Counted from the stretch's first letter, positions 52,103 through 63,697 are shown. The stretch: 64,000 nt of DNA from an uncultured Flavobacteriaceae bacterium (GCA_947494205.1 CANLUH010000003.1:186001-250000), one strand, 5' to 3'. Notes: generated by a model from the letters alone, not told the origin. Program-made: numbers and translations.

Positions 52103-52540
52103 ATGAAACATTACATCCTATTATTTACAGCATTATTAGCTTTTCAATTTACAAATGCACAATCCGAATGTGCAAAAATTGAAGAAACATTACAAAAATA
52201 CATGGAAGGCAGTTCCTATAATAAATTAGAACTATTAGAAAGTGCTTTTACAGAAGATGCAACATTGTATTTAACACTCAGAGACGGTAGCTTTAAATCT
52301 ATAACGCCAAAAGACTATGTAGGTTTTTTTAAAAATGGAGAAGCAGGAAAGTTTAATGGTCGAGAAGCAGAAGTATTAGCTATTGAAGTGGTAAAAGATA
52401 TAGCAACAGCAAAAGTTAAAATAGCATTTCCAGAACGCGATATGGTTTATATGGATTTGTTTCTATTGAAAAAATTAGAAAATGGTTGGAAAATTATTAG
52501 CAAAACAGCAACACGAGTAGATAACGCTGCAAATAACTAA
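52103..52540 (+). CDS. Exported NTF2-like / lumazine-binding-like protein
   Basis: 145 residues. Signal peptide 1-19 (ends NAQ) and an NTF2/SnoaL-like cone fold: CAKIEETLQKYMEGSSYNKL (helix), FTEDATLYLTLRDGSF and DLFLLKKLENGWKIISKTAT (strands). Related proteins of this type are annotated as putative lumazine-binding; binding of flavin precursors is not shown. It lies 1 bp before the DUF5916 gene, so they share a transcript. Confidence 0.8.
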   Translation: MKHYILLFTALLAFQFTNAQSECAKIEETLQKYMEGSSYNKLELLESAFTEDATLYLTLRDGSFKSITPKDYVGFFKNGEAGKFNGREAEVLAIEVVKDIATAKVKIAFPERDMVYMDLFLLKKLENGWKIISKTATRVDNAANN

Positions 52541-52541
52541 T

Positions 52542-54707
52542 ATGAGATACTTTTTAATACTAATTATTAGTTTTTATAGCTTTGTAGTAACAGCGCAAGA
52601 TTCTAAAATTAAATTTGTAGATACTACAATAGCAATAGATGGTAATTTTACAGAATCTGTTTGGGAAAACTTACCAGAATATACAGGGTTCTATAACTAT
52701 TTACCAACAGACATTGGTCTGGCTAAAAACCAAACCTCTGTAAAACTATTTCATAACGGAACACATTTGTATGTAAGCGCTATTTACAATGATACAACTC
52801 CAAAAGCACAAGTAAGTACACTAAAAAGAGATGTTTCTATAGCATTTAGCGATGCTTTTGTTCTTATTTTAGATACTCAAAATCAAGAACAAAACGGTTA
52901 CTTCTTTGCTGTAAATGCCTTAGGTAATCTAACCGATGGTTTAGTAGGAAGAAGTAATAGTGGTTATAATTTAAGTTTTAGTTGGAATGCGACTTGGCAA
53001 GCGAAAGCCCTTTTAAATGGAAATAAAAAACAATACGAAATTGCAATCCCTTTAAAAGCGTTGAATTTTAATAAAGACAATGCTGTTTTCGGGGTTCAGT
53101 TTTATGTAAGAGATATAAAAAATAATTCGTGGACTATTTTTAAAAATGTAAAACGAAACTATGCTAATCTAGATTTACGTTTTACTGAGAAATTTGCAGT
53201 CGAAAATTTACCAAATAAATCAAATTCGCGGTTTACAATAACCCCGTCTTTAACTACAAATTATCAAAACAATGTATTAGATAACCTTGAAGAAACGACT
53301 TATAAACCAAGTTTAGACGTGCAATATAATGTTACTTCTTCCTTAAAATTAGATGCCACAGTAAATCCAGATTTTTCTCAAATAGATGTAGATCAACAAG
53401 TCACTAACCTAACGCGGTTTTCTATATTTTTTCCTGAACAAAGAAATTTCTTTTTAGAAAATTCCGATTTGTTTTCTAATCTAGGAGTTAGCGGTATTAA
53501 TCCGTTTTATTCAAGACGCATTGGTGCAAGTTCAGATATTCAATTCGGATTAAAACTATCTGGAAATATAGCTTCAAAAACAAGAATAGGTCTTTTAAAT
53601 GTGCAGTCAGATAAAAGTGATGGTGTAGCGTCTCAAAATTATGGCGTTCTAGTAGGGGAGCAGCAACTTTCTAAAAACATTGCAGCTACAGGTTATTTAA
53701 TAAACAGACAGCAAACCAATAAATTTGAATTTGTAGACGATTATAATCGGGTTACAGGAGTAAATCTTAATTACAAGTCTAACAATAATAAATGGATAGG
53801 TTTAGCCAATTTTGGAAAGAGTTTTAACGACGGAATCTCTAATAAAAATACATTTTACAATGCGGGCATCTGGTTTAATAAAAGAGGGCTAGAATGGAAT
53901 GTAGGTATAAAAACCATAGGAAATAATTTTATTACCGATATTGGTTTTACACCAAGATTGTACAATTATGATGCTATAAATAATGTAACCATTAGAGAAG
54001 GGTATACAGAAGTGAATTCGGGTATTGAATATGAAAAATTTTACGAAACGTCTAAAACCTTAAATTCTTTTAGAATAGTAAATTATAGAAATAACACCTA
54101 TTTCGACACAGACGGACAACTAAATCAAACGTCACATTTTATAAATTCGGCACTATTCTTTAAAGATTTGTCGGCGTTATACTATGTATTTACTTACGAT
54201 TTTGTAGACTTAAAATATGGATTCGACCCCTTAGGAAACGGTAATGCATTGCAGCCTGACACTTATAAGTATGGACTTTTAAAAGTAGGCTATAACTCTG
54301 CAAATAACCAAAAGTTTAGATACCGTTTTAATATTCAAAAAGGACAGTATTATAGTGGTAAACGAACCTCTGGAGGGGTGTATTTAAATTATCAATTACT
54401 GCCATTTGCTAATTTAGAAGCCAGTTACGATATAAATAGAATAGACCTTAACGAATTGGGTAGCGAAACGTTTCATTTAACACGTTTTACAGGAGAAGTG
54501 TTTTTTAATAATAGATTAAACTGGACCACTTATCTTCAATATAACACACAACGTAATAATTTTAATGTAAATAGTCGCTTGCAATGGGAGTATAAGCCAT
54601 TATCGTACGTTTATTTGGTGTTAACCGATAATTATAATAATACTAGTGGTTTTAATAGAACAAATTGGGGAGTGGCCTTTAAAATGAATTACAGATTAGA
54701 TTTATAG
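52542..54707 (+). CDS. DUF5916 outer-membrane protein with N-terminal CBM9-like domain
   Basis: 721 residues. Signal peptide 1-18 (ends VTAQ). A carbohydrate-binding-family-9-like domain (~22-210, DTTIAIDGNFTESVWENLPEY, then DAFVLILDTQNQEQNGYFFAVN) is followed by a DUF5916 region (~230-721) with the motif TVNPDFSQIDVDQQVTNLTR and a barrel-like alternation that ends GVAFKMNYRLDL. Common in Bacteroidota; role is not established and may be in uptake or surface binding of a sugar or polymer. Second gene of the NTF2/DUF5916 unit. Confidence 0.85.
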   Translation: MRYFLILIISFYSFVVTAQDSKIKFVDTTIAIDGNFTESVWENLPEYTGFYNYLPTDIGLAKNQTSVKLFHNGTHLYVSAIYNDTTPKAQVSTLKRDVSIAFSDAFVLILDTQNQEQNGYFFAVNALGNLTDGLVGRSNSGYNLSFSWNATWQAKALLNGNKKQYEIAIPLKALNFNKDNAVFGVQFYVRDIKNNSWTIFKNVKRNYANLDLRFTEKFAVENLPNKSNSRFTITPSLTTNYQNNVLDNLEETTYKPSLDVQYNVTSSLKLDATVNPDFSQIDVDQQVTNLTRFSIFFPEQRNFFLENSDLFSNLGVSGINPFYSRRIGASSDIQFGLKLSGNIASKTRIGLLNVQSDKSDGVASQNYGVLVGEQQLSKNIAATGYLINRQQTNKFEFVDDYNRVTGVNLNYKSNNNKWIGLANFGKSFNDGISNKNTFYNAGIWFNKRGLEWNVGIKTIGNNFITDIGFTPRLYNYDAINNVTIREGYTEVNSGIEYEKFYETSKTLNSFRIVNYRNNTYFDTDGQLNQTSHFINSALFFKDLSALYYVFTYDFVDLKYGFDPLGNGNALQPDTYKYGLLKVGYNSANNQKFRYRFNIQKGQYYSGKRTSGGVYLNYQLLPFANLEASYDINRIDLNELGSETFHLTRFTGEVFFNNRLNWTTYLQYNTQRNNFNVNSRLQWEYKPLSYVYLVLTDNYNNTSGFNRTNWGVAFKMNYRLDL

Positions 54708-54812
54708 AAAAAAGTATTATTTTCCTTTTATAATTATAAATCCATAGGTATATATAGAAGGTTATACGCCTGTTTTAAACTATTTTTATAAATAAACTAA
54801 ATAATAAAATTA

Positions 54813-55265
54813 ATGAGAAGAATAGTAATTATAGTCGTTGCGCTGTTAAGTTTTAAACAAGTTGCTAGCCAGACATTCAACGGAAATGAAAAGGATATAG
54901 AGATAATATTAAAAAACACCAAAGATTTTTCTAAGTATGTTATGGCTTCTAATTATAAACTAATTGAAGCTTCTTATACTAAAGATGCTAAAATTTTTCC
55001 TAATAATTCTGAAATATTGACAGGAGATGATATTTTAAAGTATTGGACTCTGCCCGAAGGCGTAAGTATTTCTTATCATAAAATTTTTCAAGAAGAAGTA
55101 ACAGTTACTGGAGATACAGCTTATGATTATGGGTATTACGAAGGCATAACCAAAAGTGAGCAAGGAGAACAATCTTGGAGAGGTAAATATGTAATTGTAT
55201 GGAAAAAAGTTGATAATGATTGGAAGATGTATCTAGATATTTGGAATAGTGCAGGTAAAAAATAG
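54813..55265 (+). CDS. Exported NTF2-like (SnoaL/DUF4440-type) protein
   Basis: 150 residues with a signal peptide (RRIVIIVVALLSFKQVASQ). The cone fold is shown by a helix (KDFSKYVMASNYKLIEASYT), strands with TKDAKIFPNNSEILTGDDIL, and the closing YVIVWKKVDNDWKMYLDIWN. It is a second family member next to the one at 52103, but only distantly similar. No catalytic residues can be assigned. A bidirectional terminator follows. Confidence 0.8.
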   Translation: MRRIVIIVVALLSFKQVASQTFNGNEKDIEIILKNTKDFSKYVMASNYKLIEASYTKDAKIFPNNSEILTGDDILKYWTLPEGVSISYHKIFQEEVTVTGDTAYDYGYYEGITKSEQGEQSWRGKYVIVWKKVDNDWKMYLDIWNSAGKK

Positions 55266-55272
55266 AGTATAA

Positions 55273-55304
55273 AAAAACGCAAAACTTAATAGTTTTGCGT
55301 TTTT
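55273..55304. terminator. Bidirectional terminator between convergent genes
   Basis: AAAAACGCAAAAC (55273-55285) with GTTTTGCGTTTTT (55292-55304), a 6-nt loop. Shared by the NTF2-like gene and atpC. Confidence 0.85.
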
Positions 55305-55326
55305 ATTATTATTGGAAGTAATTGTA

Positions 55327-55605
55327 CTAGTCAGCTAATATAATTACTTTATTTCCGTTCATTTCTAAAGTGCCAGAGTTGATTTTTAATAAAGTCGTGT
55401 TTTTGTCGCCTTTAGTAAATTTATCTTGTACCTCTTCATTTAGTTCTATATTACCAGAGATTTTAACATTACCTGCTTGTAATATAGAGACAATAGGAGC
55501 GTGATTGTTTAACATCTCGAACTCACCATTAATACCAGGAACAGCAACGCTAGTTACTTCTCCACTAAATAAAGTTGCTTCTGGTGATACAATTTCTAAA
55601 TACAT
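55327..55605 (-). CDS. atpC: F-type ATP synthase epsilon subunit
   Basis: 92 residues: only the N-terminal beta-sandwich domain (LEIVSPEATLFSGEVTSVAV, then PGINGEFEMLNNHAPIV). The C-terminal two-helix inhibitory domain of E. coli epsilon (139 residues) is absent, as is usual in Bacteroidota. It couples the central stalk to the c-ring. Follows atpD by 89 bp on the same strand. Confidence 0.95.
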   Translation of the reverse strand: MYLEIVSPEATLFSGEVTSVAVPGINGEFEMLNNHAPIVSILQAGNVKISGNIELNEEVQDKFTKGDKNTTLLKINSGTLEMNGNKVIILAD

Positions 55606-55694
55606 CTTTTAAATTTTATTTAAAAACTTCCGAGAAATCGGAAGTCTCATTTTTATTAAACAGATGCTGAAATAAATTCAGCACTTGCTTTGGC

Positions 55695-57206
<1,512 letters not shown>

Positions 57207-57323
57207 TTATCTATTTAATATTATGCAATTTAATTGATTGAAAACGCAATTTGTTTTCGCGTGCAAAGATAGTAGTTTTAATTTAATATTAAAGGGGTTT
57301 TTTAAAGCATTTTTAAGCATAAA

Positions 57324-57350
57324 AAAACGCCTTCAATTTGAAGGCGTTTT
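57324..57350 (-). terminator. Terminator of the TonB receptor / SGNH hydrolase operon
   Basis: AAAACGCCTTCAA with TTGAAGGCGTTTT, 13-bp arms, followed on the minus strand by a T run, 24 bp past the hydrolase stop. Confidence 0.85.
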
Positions 57351-57373
57351 ATACTGTTATTTATTGGGTAACC

Positions 57374-58891
57374 TTATGGTAATAAAGGCGAATAATTTGT
57401 TGGGTAATTAACAACTTCAAATAATGAATTAGAAGCTTCAAAGTTAGAACCATATGTTTTATCTATAGCTTTCATAAACTCATTAGCCATAATAGCATAA
57501 CCTTGTGCTGTTAAGTGAATACCATCTAAACTTACTAAACCACCAGTTACTAAATCTGTAGTTAAAATAAAGTCTCCGTTTTCAATACCTACAGTTGCAG
57601 CTTGTTGTAAAATAGCTTTAAAATCTACAAATGCTAAACCAGTAGCTTGAACTGTATCATCAATAGTTTGGTTATAAGCATCTGTTGCTGTTATTACTGC
57701 TAATTGTTCTTCAGGAGTTAATACAGATTGGTCTCCTAAAGGAGCGGCTGTTCCTGCTCCTGCTGGTATAGCAGAAGATGTTGGTAATGTAATTAAATCG
57801 TCTGCAGTTGCTTGTCTTAAATTAATTAATTGAGGATTTAAAGCCGTTAAGTCTCTTAAATCTTCATCTATAATTACTAGAGCGTTATTGTCTCCTGCAC
57901 TAAATGTAATCGTTCTTTTCGCAATCTCAGCATCTGCCATTTCTTGTGTTAATGGTGTATTTGCAACTAAAAAAGCATACGCTTGTGCAATTCCACCATT
58001 ATAAAGTGCATATCCAGCATTTAATTGTGCAGCTGTTGCAGCATTTAAAGGTACTGGGTTGTGCGGTACTGTTGTAAAATATGGTAAATCTGTAATGTAA
58101 GGAATGTTAGCTAAAACACCTTGAGATCCATTTGCAGTTAATTGTGCAACGATTGCATTAAATGTTTGACCAAAAACTGTTGGGTCTGTAATATCATTAT
58201 TACCATAAGAGGCTGGGTTAAAGTTACCTGTTTGGTCTTCTCCAATACCTCCAGAGGTTGCATAAGATAATACATCGTTTCCTCCAATTTCAGATAACGT
58301 GAAAAATGTTGGAAGTTGTACAGCTGCTTCTCCTAGAATTGTCGCGCCTGCTGATGTAGCAAAACGTCCAAAATAAGGGTTTAATGCTCCATATCCTGGA
58401 GTTACTAAATGAAAACTTTTTGCTCCTGGAACACCAGTATTATTAAAAGTACTACCTAGATTTACAGTAGCATCTGTTGTAATTGGTGGTGCTGGAGCTC
58501 CTAAATCTGCAAAAAAATCGTTTAATCGCTGTGGTCCAGATCCATTAAATACTAATCTGTAAGGGATAATAGGTGTAGTACCTACTACCATTCCTCCTGT
58601 ATTATCATTCATTAATGGCTGTGTGAAAGCACCTCCACCTATTGCTGAAAATTTTTGTGATAATAAATTTGGAAACGAGTTTCCTTGGGCTGCATTAAAT
58701 AAAGCGCCATCTGTAAAACCTGCTGTAAAAGAAGCTCCTACAGCTACATAATTAGAAAGGGTTGCATTACCAGCGGTTAAAGCAGGATAAGTTGCTGCTG
58801 GTTCTGGTGCATCTATAAAATCTTCTTCGTCGCTACATGCTGTAAATCCTAAAGCAATTGCTAATAGGTATATATATTTTATCTTTTTCAT
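57374..58891 (-). CDS. SGNH/GDSL-family hydrolase lipoprotein
   Basis: 505 residues. Lipobox GFTAC with the lipidated Cys at 19. Nucleophile S54 lies in YVAVGASFTAGF, with Ala where GDSL enzymes have Asp. Block III is GGNDVLSY and block V is DGIHLTAQGY, so the catalytic Ser, Asp and His are present. It is an outer-membrane-associated esterase or lipase candidate. Its start is 2 bp after the TonB receptor stop, so the two are translated from one mRNA; this pairing is common in flavobacteria and suggests the esterase trims a ligand for uptake. Confidence 0.85.
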   Translation of the reverse strand: MKKIKYIYLLAIALGFTACSDEEDFIDAPEPAATYPALTAGNATLSNYVAVGASFTAGFTDGALFNAAQGNSFPNLLSQKFSAIGGGAFTQPLMNDNTGGMVVGTTPIIPYRLVFNGSGPQRLNDFFADLGAPAPPITTDATVNLGSTFNNTGVPGAKSFHLVTPGYGALNPYFGRFATSAGATILGEAAVQLPTFFTLSEIGGNDVLSYATSGGIGEDQTGNFNPASYGNNDITDPTVFGQTFNAIVAQLTANGSQGVLANIPYITDLPYFTTVPHNPVPLNAATAAQLNAGYALYNGGIAQAYAFLVANTPLTQEMADAEIAKRTITFSAGDNNALVIIDEDLRDLTALNPQLINLRQATADDLITLPTSSAIPAGAGTAAPLGDQSVLTPEEQLAVITATDAYNQTIDDTVQATGLAFVDFKAILQQAATVGIENGDFILTTDLVTGGLVSLDGIHLTAQGYAIMANEFMKAIDKTYGSNFEASNSLFEVVNYPTNYSPLLP

Positions 58892-58893
58892 TA

Positions 58894-61671
58894 TTATAGA
58901 TTGTTAATTGTTAATGAAACGTAGTATTGTGAACCAATGAATCCTGTACCAAATGCAGTAAAGTATTCTTTACCAGTAATATTAGTAGCTCCTGCTTTAA
59001 TTGTTGTTTTAATAGAAGGAACTCTATAGTTAATTTGTGCATCTAGAACATGGAATTCAGGTACAACACCTTCTCCAAAAGTTGCTTCCCAGAAATAGTC
59101 ATCGCTAAATCTGTAAGCTATATTAAATCCAAAGTTTTTAAATAATTCTGTGTTACCAAAAGTCGCTTTAAACTTGTGTTCTGGTGTGTTAAAGTTTGTC
59201 ATTAAATCTGGATCTGAAGATTGATCGAAATCTAATTTAGTATATGTATAACTTCCTCCTAAATCGAAATCTCCAAATACTTTAGTAGATAACCCTAAAG
59301 AAGCACCATAAGAATTAATGGTTGCAGCAGAGTTTGTATAAGTACTATATGTTTGGAAATCGCTATTTGCTATCGCTGCAATAGATAAAGAGTTATCTCC
59401 AACGGTTCCGTAGAAAGGAGAAATTACTACCTCTTGAGAAATGAAATCTTGGTAGGAGTTGTAGTATGTACTAAAATCTACAATAAGTTTATCGTATTTA
59501 CCTCTATATCCTAGTTCTACAGATGTTACTCTTTCTGGCTTAATAATGTCTGGATTAGCAATAGCATCTGGTGAAGCTAATATTGCTGGGTTTCCAGAGT
59601 CTGCAAAAGCTTGTACTGCACTTGCTGAGTATGAATTGTTATATGCAACAGCTCCAGTTTGTGTTACAGTACTTGGTTGTCCAAGTGTGTTTTGTGCTAC
59701 TGTACTTACTGGGAATGTTCTTACATATCTTTCTAAGTTGTTAGGTGCAGAACCTACTAAGATTGCTCTACCAGCATCTAAACCAATAAATAAATCTTGA
59801 GTTGTAGGGTTTCTAAATCCTGTCTGTACAGATGCTCTAACATTGTGATCTCTGTTTAATGTTAATCCTGCTGATAATCTTGGAGAGAAGAAACCATCAA
59901 ATAATTCTGATTTGTCATAACGACCAGAAGCTGTAATTTTTAATTCTTTTTCTCCGTTTAATTCAAAGTTTTTCTGAATTTGTGTGTATATACCTGCTTC
60001 AGAATATTCTATTTCTCCGTTTCCGTCTGTATAAATTGTTCCTCCTGAGTTTAAAGTGTATTTTCTGTAAGAACCACCAACTTGTATTTCAGCAAAATCT
60101 ACTAAATGGCTAAAGTTATAATTAGCATCACTATGGAAGTATTTAGAAGCATCTTGGAATTTAGAACCAGTACTTAAATCAGGGTCATTTACAGATCTAT
60201 TAAATGCTGCTTGAAATTGAGGCGTACCAGGTAAGAAACGTCCAGTATCTGCTGCTGCTCTAGCGGCTGCGTGTTTTTGTTGCTCTGTTAAACCTTGTGG
60301 GTTACCACTTAAGTTGATTCCCGCAAATGTTTGAATATAATCTCCAAACCAGTCTGCATCACTTTTCCATGCTCTATTTATGTTAATTCCTGTGAAAACC
60401 ATATCATAAGAATCTCCTGCTCTATCTGAAACTTCGTAAGCTCTTACAAAGAAGTTGTCGTTTTTAACTTCTATTTTGTGTTGTTGTTGAGAGAAGTTTC
60501 TAATGTTATATCTGTTAGTTCCTTGGTAAATTGTAGTACCTGTTCCAACTTTTCCAACATAAGAAATTTCTAAACTGTTATCAGTTATTGGTCTAAAGTA
60601 TAATCCCCAATCAGCTTTTACACTTTTTGCATCATAATTAGTTAAATCTCTTTCGTTATAACCAGTTCTACTTACTACAACATCTGGAATAACTCCTAAA
60701 CCAGAAGCTGAACGTATATTTGTTGATACTTCATCTCCATATACGTTAATACCATCATAATTAGTGTTAGTACCTCTTGTTCCTCCAGGAATCGTTTTGT
60801 CAACCTCACTTGTCGCAGCCCAATCCGTTCCTTTTAAATATCCAAAGTTTACTTTAGCAGCAAATTTATCATTGAATTTATGAGCCATTCTTATACCTAA
60901 ATCAGTATAATCATTGTCTCCAGCAGCTTCTTGCGAAGTGATACCTCTTTTAATAAAACCACTTATACCTTGGTGATCGAAAGGACTTTTACTTCTCATA
61001 AATAAAATTCCGTTAAAGGCATTGGCCCCGTATAATGCAGAAGAAGCACCAGGTAAAAGCTCTACACTTTTAACATCTGTTTCAATCATACCTACAAGGT
61101 TACCAAGTGGGAAGTTTACGGCTGGAGCAGAATTGTCCATACCATCTACTAACTGCATGAAACGTGTGTTTGCAAAGGTTGCGAAACCACGAGTGTTAAT
61201 AGATTTAAATGTTAAACTGTTTGTATTTACATCTACACCTTTTAAATTTTCTAAACCATCGTAGAAATCTGCAGAGGCTGTATTTTTTATCTCTTTAAGC
61301 CCAAAACGTTCTACTGTTACAGGGGATTCAAAAATTCTTTCAGGTGTTCTAGAAGCAGATATAACAACTTCATCTAGAATACTACCTTCTTTTACTATGA
61401 AATTTAATTTTTGATTATTAGTAGTAACTTCCATAGATTCTGTTGTGAAGCCTACACTACTTACTTGTATAGTAAATGGTGGGTCTTGACTTACAGTTAA
61501 TGTAAAGTTTCCATCGAAATCACTTACAGTTCCTGAAGATGTACCAACAGCAAAAACGTTGGCTCCTGGTACAGGTTGACTATTATCGTCTACAACTGTT
61601 CCAGTAATTGTTGTTTGTGCGAATGTTACACCGCAAAAAAGCAACAATAAAATTGATAAGATTGTTCTCAT
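58894..61671 (-). CDS. TonB-dependent receptor with carboxypeptidase-regulatory-like domain
   Basis: 925 residues. Signal peptide 1-18 (ends TFAQ), CarboxypepD_reg domain (~20-100, TTITGTVVDDNSQPVPGANV), plug (~110-230, with VKSVELLPGASSALYGANAF and NGILFMRSKSPF), and a barrel that ends YYVSLTINNL. It differs from SusC in lacking a SusD partner; a lipid or small-molecule ligand is plausible because the next gene is an SGNH lipoprotein. That is inference. A TTTG-N22-TAATTTTG promoter (minus strand) is visible at 61739-61772. Confidence 0.92.
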   Translation of the reverse strand: MRTILSILLLLFCGVTFAQTTITGTVVDDNSQPVPGANVFAVGTSSGTVSDFDGNFTLTVSQDPPFTIQVSSVGFTTESMEVTTNNQKLNFIVKEGSILDEVVISASRTPERIFESPVTVERFGLKEIKNTASADFYDGLENLKGVDVNTNSLTFKSINTRGFATFANTRFMQLVDGMDNSAPAVNFPLGNLVGMIETDVKSVELLPGASSALYGANAFNGILFMRSKSPFDHQGISGFIKRGITSQEAAGDNDYTDLGIRMAHKFNDKFAAKVNFGYLKGTDWAATSEVDKTIPGGTRGTNTNYDGINVYGDEVSTNIRSASGLGVIPDVVVSRTGYNERDLTNYDAKSVKADWGLYFRPITDNSLEISYVGKVGTGTTIYQGTNRYNIRNFSQQQHKIEVKNDNFFVRAYEVSDRAGDSYDMVFTGININRAWKSDADWFGDYIQTFAGINLSGNPQGLTEQQKHAAARAAADTGRFLPGTPQFQAAFNRSVNDPDLSTGSKFQDASKYFHSDANYNFSHLVDFAEIQVGGSYRKYTLNSGGTIYTDGNGEIEYSEAGIYTQIQKNFELNGEKELKITASGRYDKSELFDGFFSPRLSAGLTLNRDHNVRASVQTGFRNPTTQDLFIGLDAGRAILVGSAPNNLERYVRTFPVSTVAQNTLGQPSTVTQTGAVAYNNSYSASAVQAFADSGNPAILASPDAIANPDIIKPERVTSVELGYRGKYDKLIVDFSTYYNSYQDFISQEVVISPFYGTVGDNSLSIAAIANSDFQTYSTYTNSAATINSYGASLGLSTKVFGDFDLGGSYTYTKLDFDQSSDPDLMTNFNTPEHKFKATFGNTELFKNFGFNIAYRFSDDYFWEATFGEGVVPEFHVLDAQINYRVPSIKTTIKAGATNITGKEYFTAFGTGFIGSQYYVSLTINNL

Positions 61672-61738
61672 TTTCTTTATTAGTTAAATTTGGAAAGACC
61701 AATATACGTTTTTTAGGGTAATCATAAAAAAAAGTTAA

Positions 61739-61772
61739 CAAAATTATGCGTGCATAACAAAAAATAAGCAAA
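61739..61772 (-). promoter_or_regulatory. Probable promoter of the TonB receptor / SGNH hydrolase operon
   Basis: On the minus strand TTTG (61772-61769), a 22-nt spacer and TAATTTTG (61746-61739), giving a ~60-nt leader. Confidence 0.45.
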
Positions 61773-61782
61773 ATATAGATGT

Positions 61783-61820
61783 AAAAAAAGCACTATCCTT
61801 AATAAATAGTGCCTTTTTTA
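61783..61820 (-). terminator. Terminator of glmS
   Basis: GCACTAT (61790-61796) with ATAGTGC (61806-61812) and an A/T-rich stem extension; on the minus strand a T run follows. Confidence 0.75.
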
Positions 61821-61843
61821 ATGATTTGATAATATTTGTATTT

Positions 61844-63691
61844 TTACTCTACTGTTACAGATTTTGCTAAATTTCTAGGTTGATCTACATTTTTATTTAA
61901 TAAAACTGCAATATGGTAGGATAGTAATTGTAATGGAATTGTTGTTAAAAGAGGTGTTAAAACTTCTAGTGTTTCAGGCACTTCTATCGTATGGTCTGCT
62001 AAGTTTTTGACATCTACATCTCCTTCGGTTACAATACCGATTATTTTACCTTTTCTAGATTTTATTTCTTGTATGTTGCTTACTACTTTTTCGTAATGTC
62101 CTTTTTTAGTTGCTATTACAAAAACAGGCATTTGCTCATCGATTAATGCAATAGGACCATGTTTCATTTCTGCAGCTGGATATCCTTCTGCGTGTATATA
62201 TGAAATCTCTTTTAATTTTAATGCGCCTTCTAAAGCTACAGGGAAATTAAATCCTCTTCCTAAATACAAGCAGTTTTTTGCATCTTTATATGTTTCAGCA
62301 ACTTGTTTTATATGTGCGTCCGATTTTAAAGCTTGTTCTACTTTTCCAGGAATTAACTCTAATTCTTGTAAGTGTAAATGGAAGTTTGAATTAGAAATAC
62401 TTCCTTTTTCTTTAGCTAATTTTAAAGCAATTAAAGTTAATACTGTTATTTGCGTTGTAAATGCTTTTGTAGAAGCAACACCAATTTCTGGTCCTGCATG
62501 TGTATAAGCTCCTGCATGTGTTTCTCTAGCAATAGATGATCCAACAACATTACATACACCGAATACAAAAGCGCCTTTAGATTTGGCTAATTTTATAGCA
62601 GCAAGTGTATCTGCTGTTTCTCCAGATTGTGAAATAGCAATAACAACATCATTTTCTGTAATTATTGGGTTTCTGTATCTGAATTCTGAAGCGTATTCCA
62701 CTTCTACTGGTATTCTTGCTAAATCTTCAAAAATATATTCTGCTACTAAACCTGCGTGCCATGATGTACCACAAGCTATAACTATAATTCTATTTGTGTT
62801 TAAGAACTTTTCGATATTATCGTCTATTCCAGACATTTTTATAATACCTTCTTTAGCTCTTAATCGACCTCTGTAAGTATCTTTTATTGCATTTGGTTGT
62901 TCATGAATTTCTTTTAACATGAAATGCTCGTAACCACCTTTTACAATTTGCTCTAGATTCATTTGTAGCTCTTGAACGTATGGTGCTACTAAAGAATCGT
63001 TTTTGATTTTTCTAATTTTTACGCCTTTTTTACGTCTTACAATTGCCATTTCTTCATCTTCTAGATAAATGGCTTTTTTAGTATATTCTAGAAAAGGAGT
63101 GGCGTCACTAGCTATAAAAAACTCATCATCTCCAATACCTATTGCTAACGGACTTCCTAGTTTAGCAACAACTATTTCGTTTGGCTTATTTTTGTCGAAT
63201 ACAGCAATGGCATAGGCTCCCACTACTTGATTTAAAGCTATTTGTACTGCTTTTCCTAGTTTTACGTTTTCGTTCTTTTTAACATCTTCAATTAAGTTAA
63301 TTAAAACTTCTGTATCTGTATCTGATGTAAAAGTGTAGCCTCTTTTTATTAATTCTTGTTTTAAAGACTCGTAATTTTCTATAATCCCATTATGGATTAT
63401 TACTAAGTTTCCAGAATTAGAATAATGTGGGTGAGAATTAACGTCATTAGGAACACCATGTGTAGCCCATCTTGTATGTCCTATTCCTACAGTACCACTA
63501 GCGTCTATTTCGCTACTAACACGTTTTTCTAAATCTGCAACTTTTCCTTTAGTTTTAGAGAGTTTTATATCTTGCCCATCATATAAAGCTATTCCTGCAC
63601 TATCATAACCACGATATTCTAGTCGTTTAAGGCCTTCTAGTATTACAGGGTAAGCTTCTCTTTCTCCAATATATCCGACAATTCCACACAT
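61844..63691 (-). CDS. glmS: Glutamine--fructose-6-phosphate aminotransferase (isomerizing)
   Basis: 615 residues. Cys2 (MCGIVGYIGE) is the glutaminase nucleophile after Met removal. The isomerase half holds two SIS domains with the C-terminal LAKSVTVE signature. It makes glucosamine-6-phosphate for peptidoglycan and LPS. It follows the DUF4270 gene by 6 bp, an arrangement common in flavobacteria, and is ended by a hairpin. Confidence 0.97.
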   Translation of the reverse strand: MCGIVGYIGEREAYPVILEGLKRLEYRGYDSAGIALYDGQDIKLSKTKGKVADLEKRVSSEIDASGTVGIGHTRWATHGVPNDVNSHPHYSNSGNLVIIHNGIIENYESLKQELIKRGYTFTSDTDTEVLINLIEDVKKNENVKLGKAVQIALNQVVGAYAIAVFDKNKPNEIVVAKLGSPLAIGIGDDEFFIASDATPFLEYTKKAIYLEDEEMAIVRRKKGVKIRKIKNDSLVAPYVQELQMNLEQIVKGGYEHFMLKEIHEQPNAIKDTYRGRLRAKEGIIKMSGIDDNIEKFLNTNRIIVIACGTSWHAGLVAEYIFEDLARIPVEVEYASEFRYRNPIITENDVVIAISQSGETADTLAAIKLAKSKGAFVFGVCNVVGSSIARETHAGAYTHAGPEIGVASTKAFTTQITVLTLIALKLAKEKGSISNSNFHLHLQELELIPGKVEQALKSDAHIKQVAETYKDAKNCLYLGRGFNFPVALEGALKLKEISYIHAEGYPAAEMKHGPIALIDEQMPVFVIATKKGHYEKVVSNIQEIKSRKGKIIGIVTEGDVDVKNLADHTIEVPETLEVLTPLLTTIPLQLLSYHIAVLLNKNVDQPRNLAKSVTVE

Positions 63692-63697
63692 AATTTC

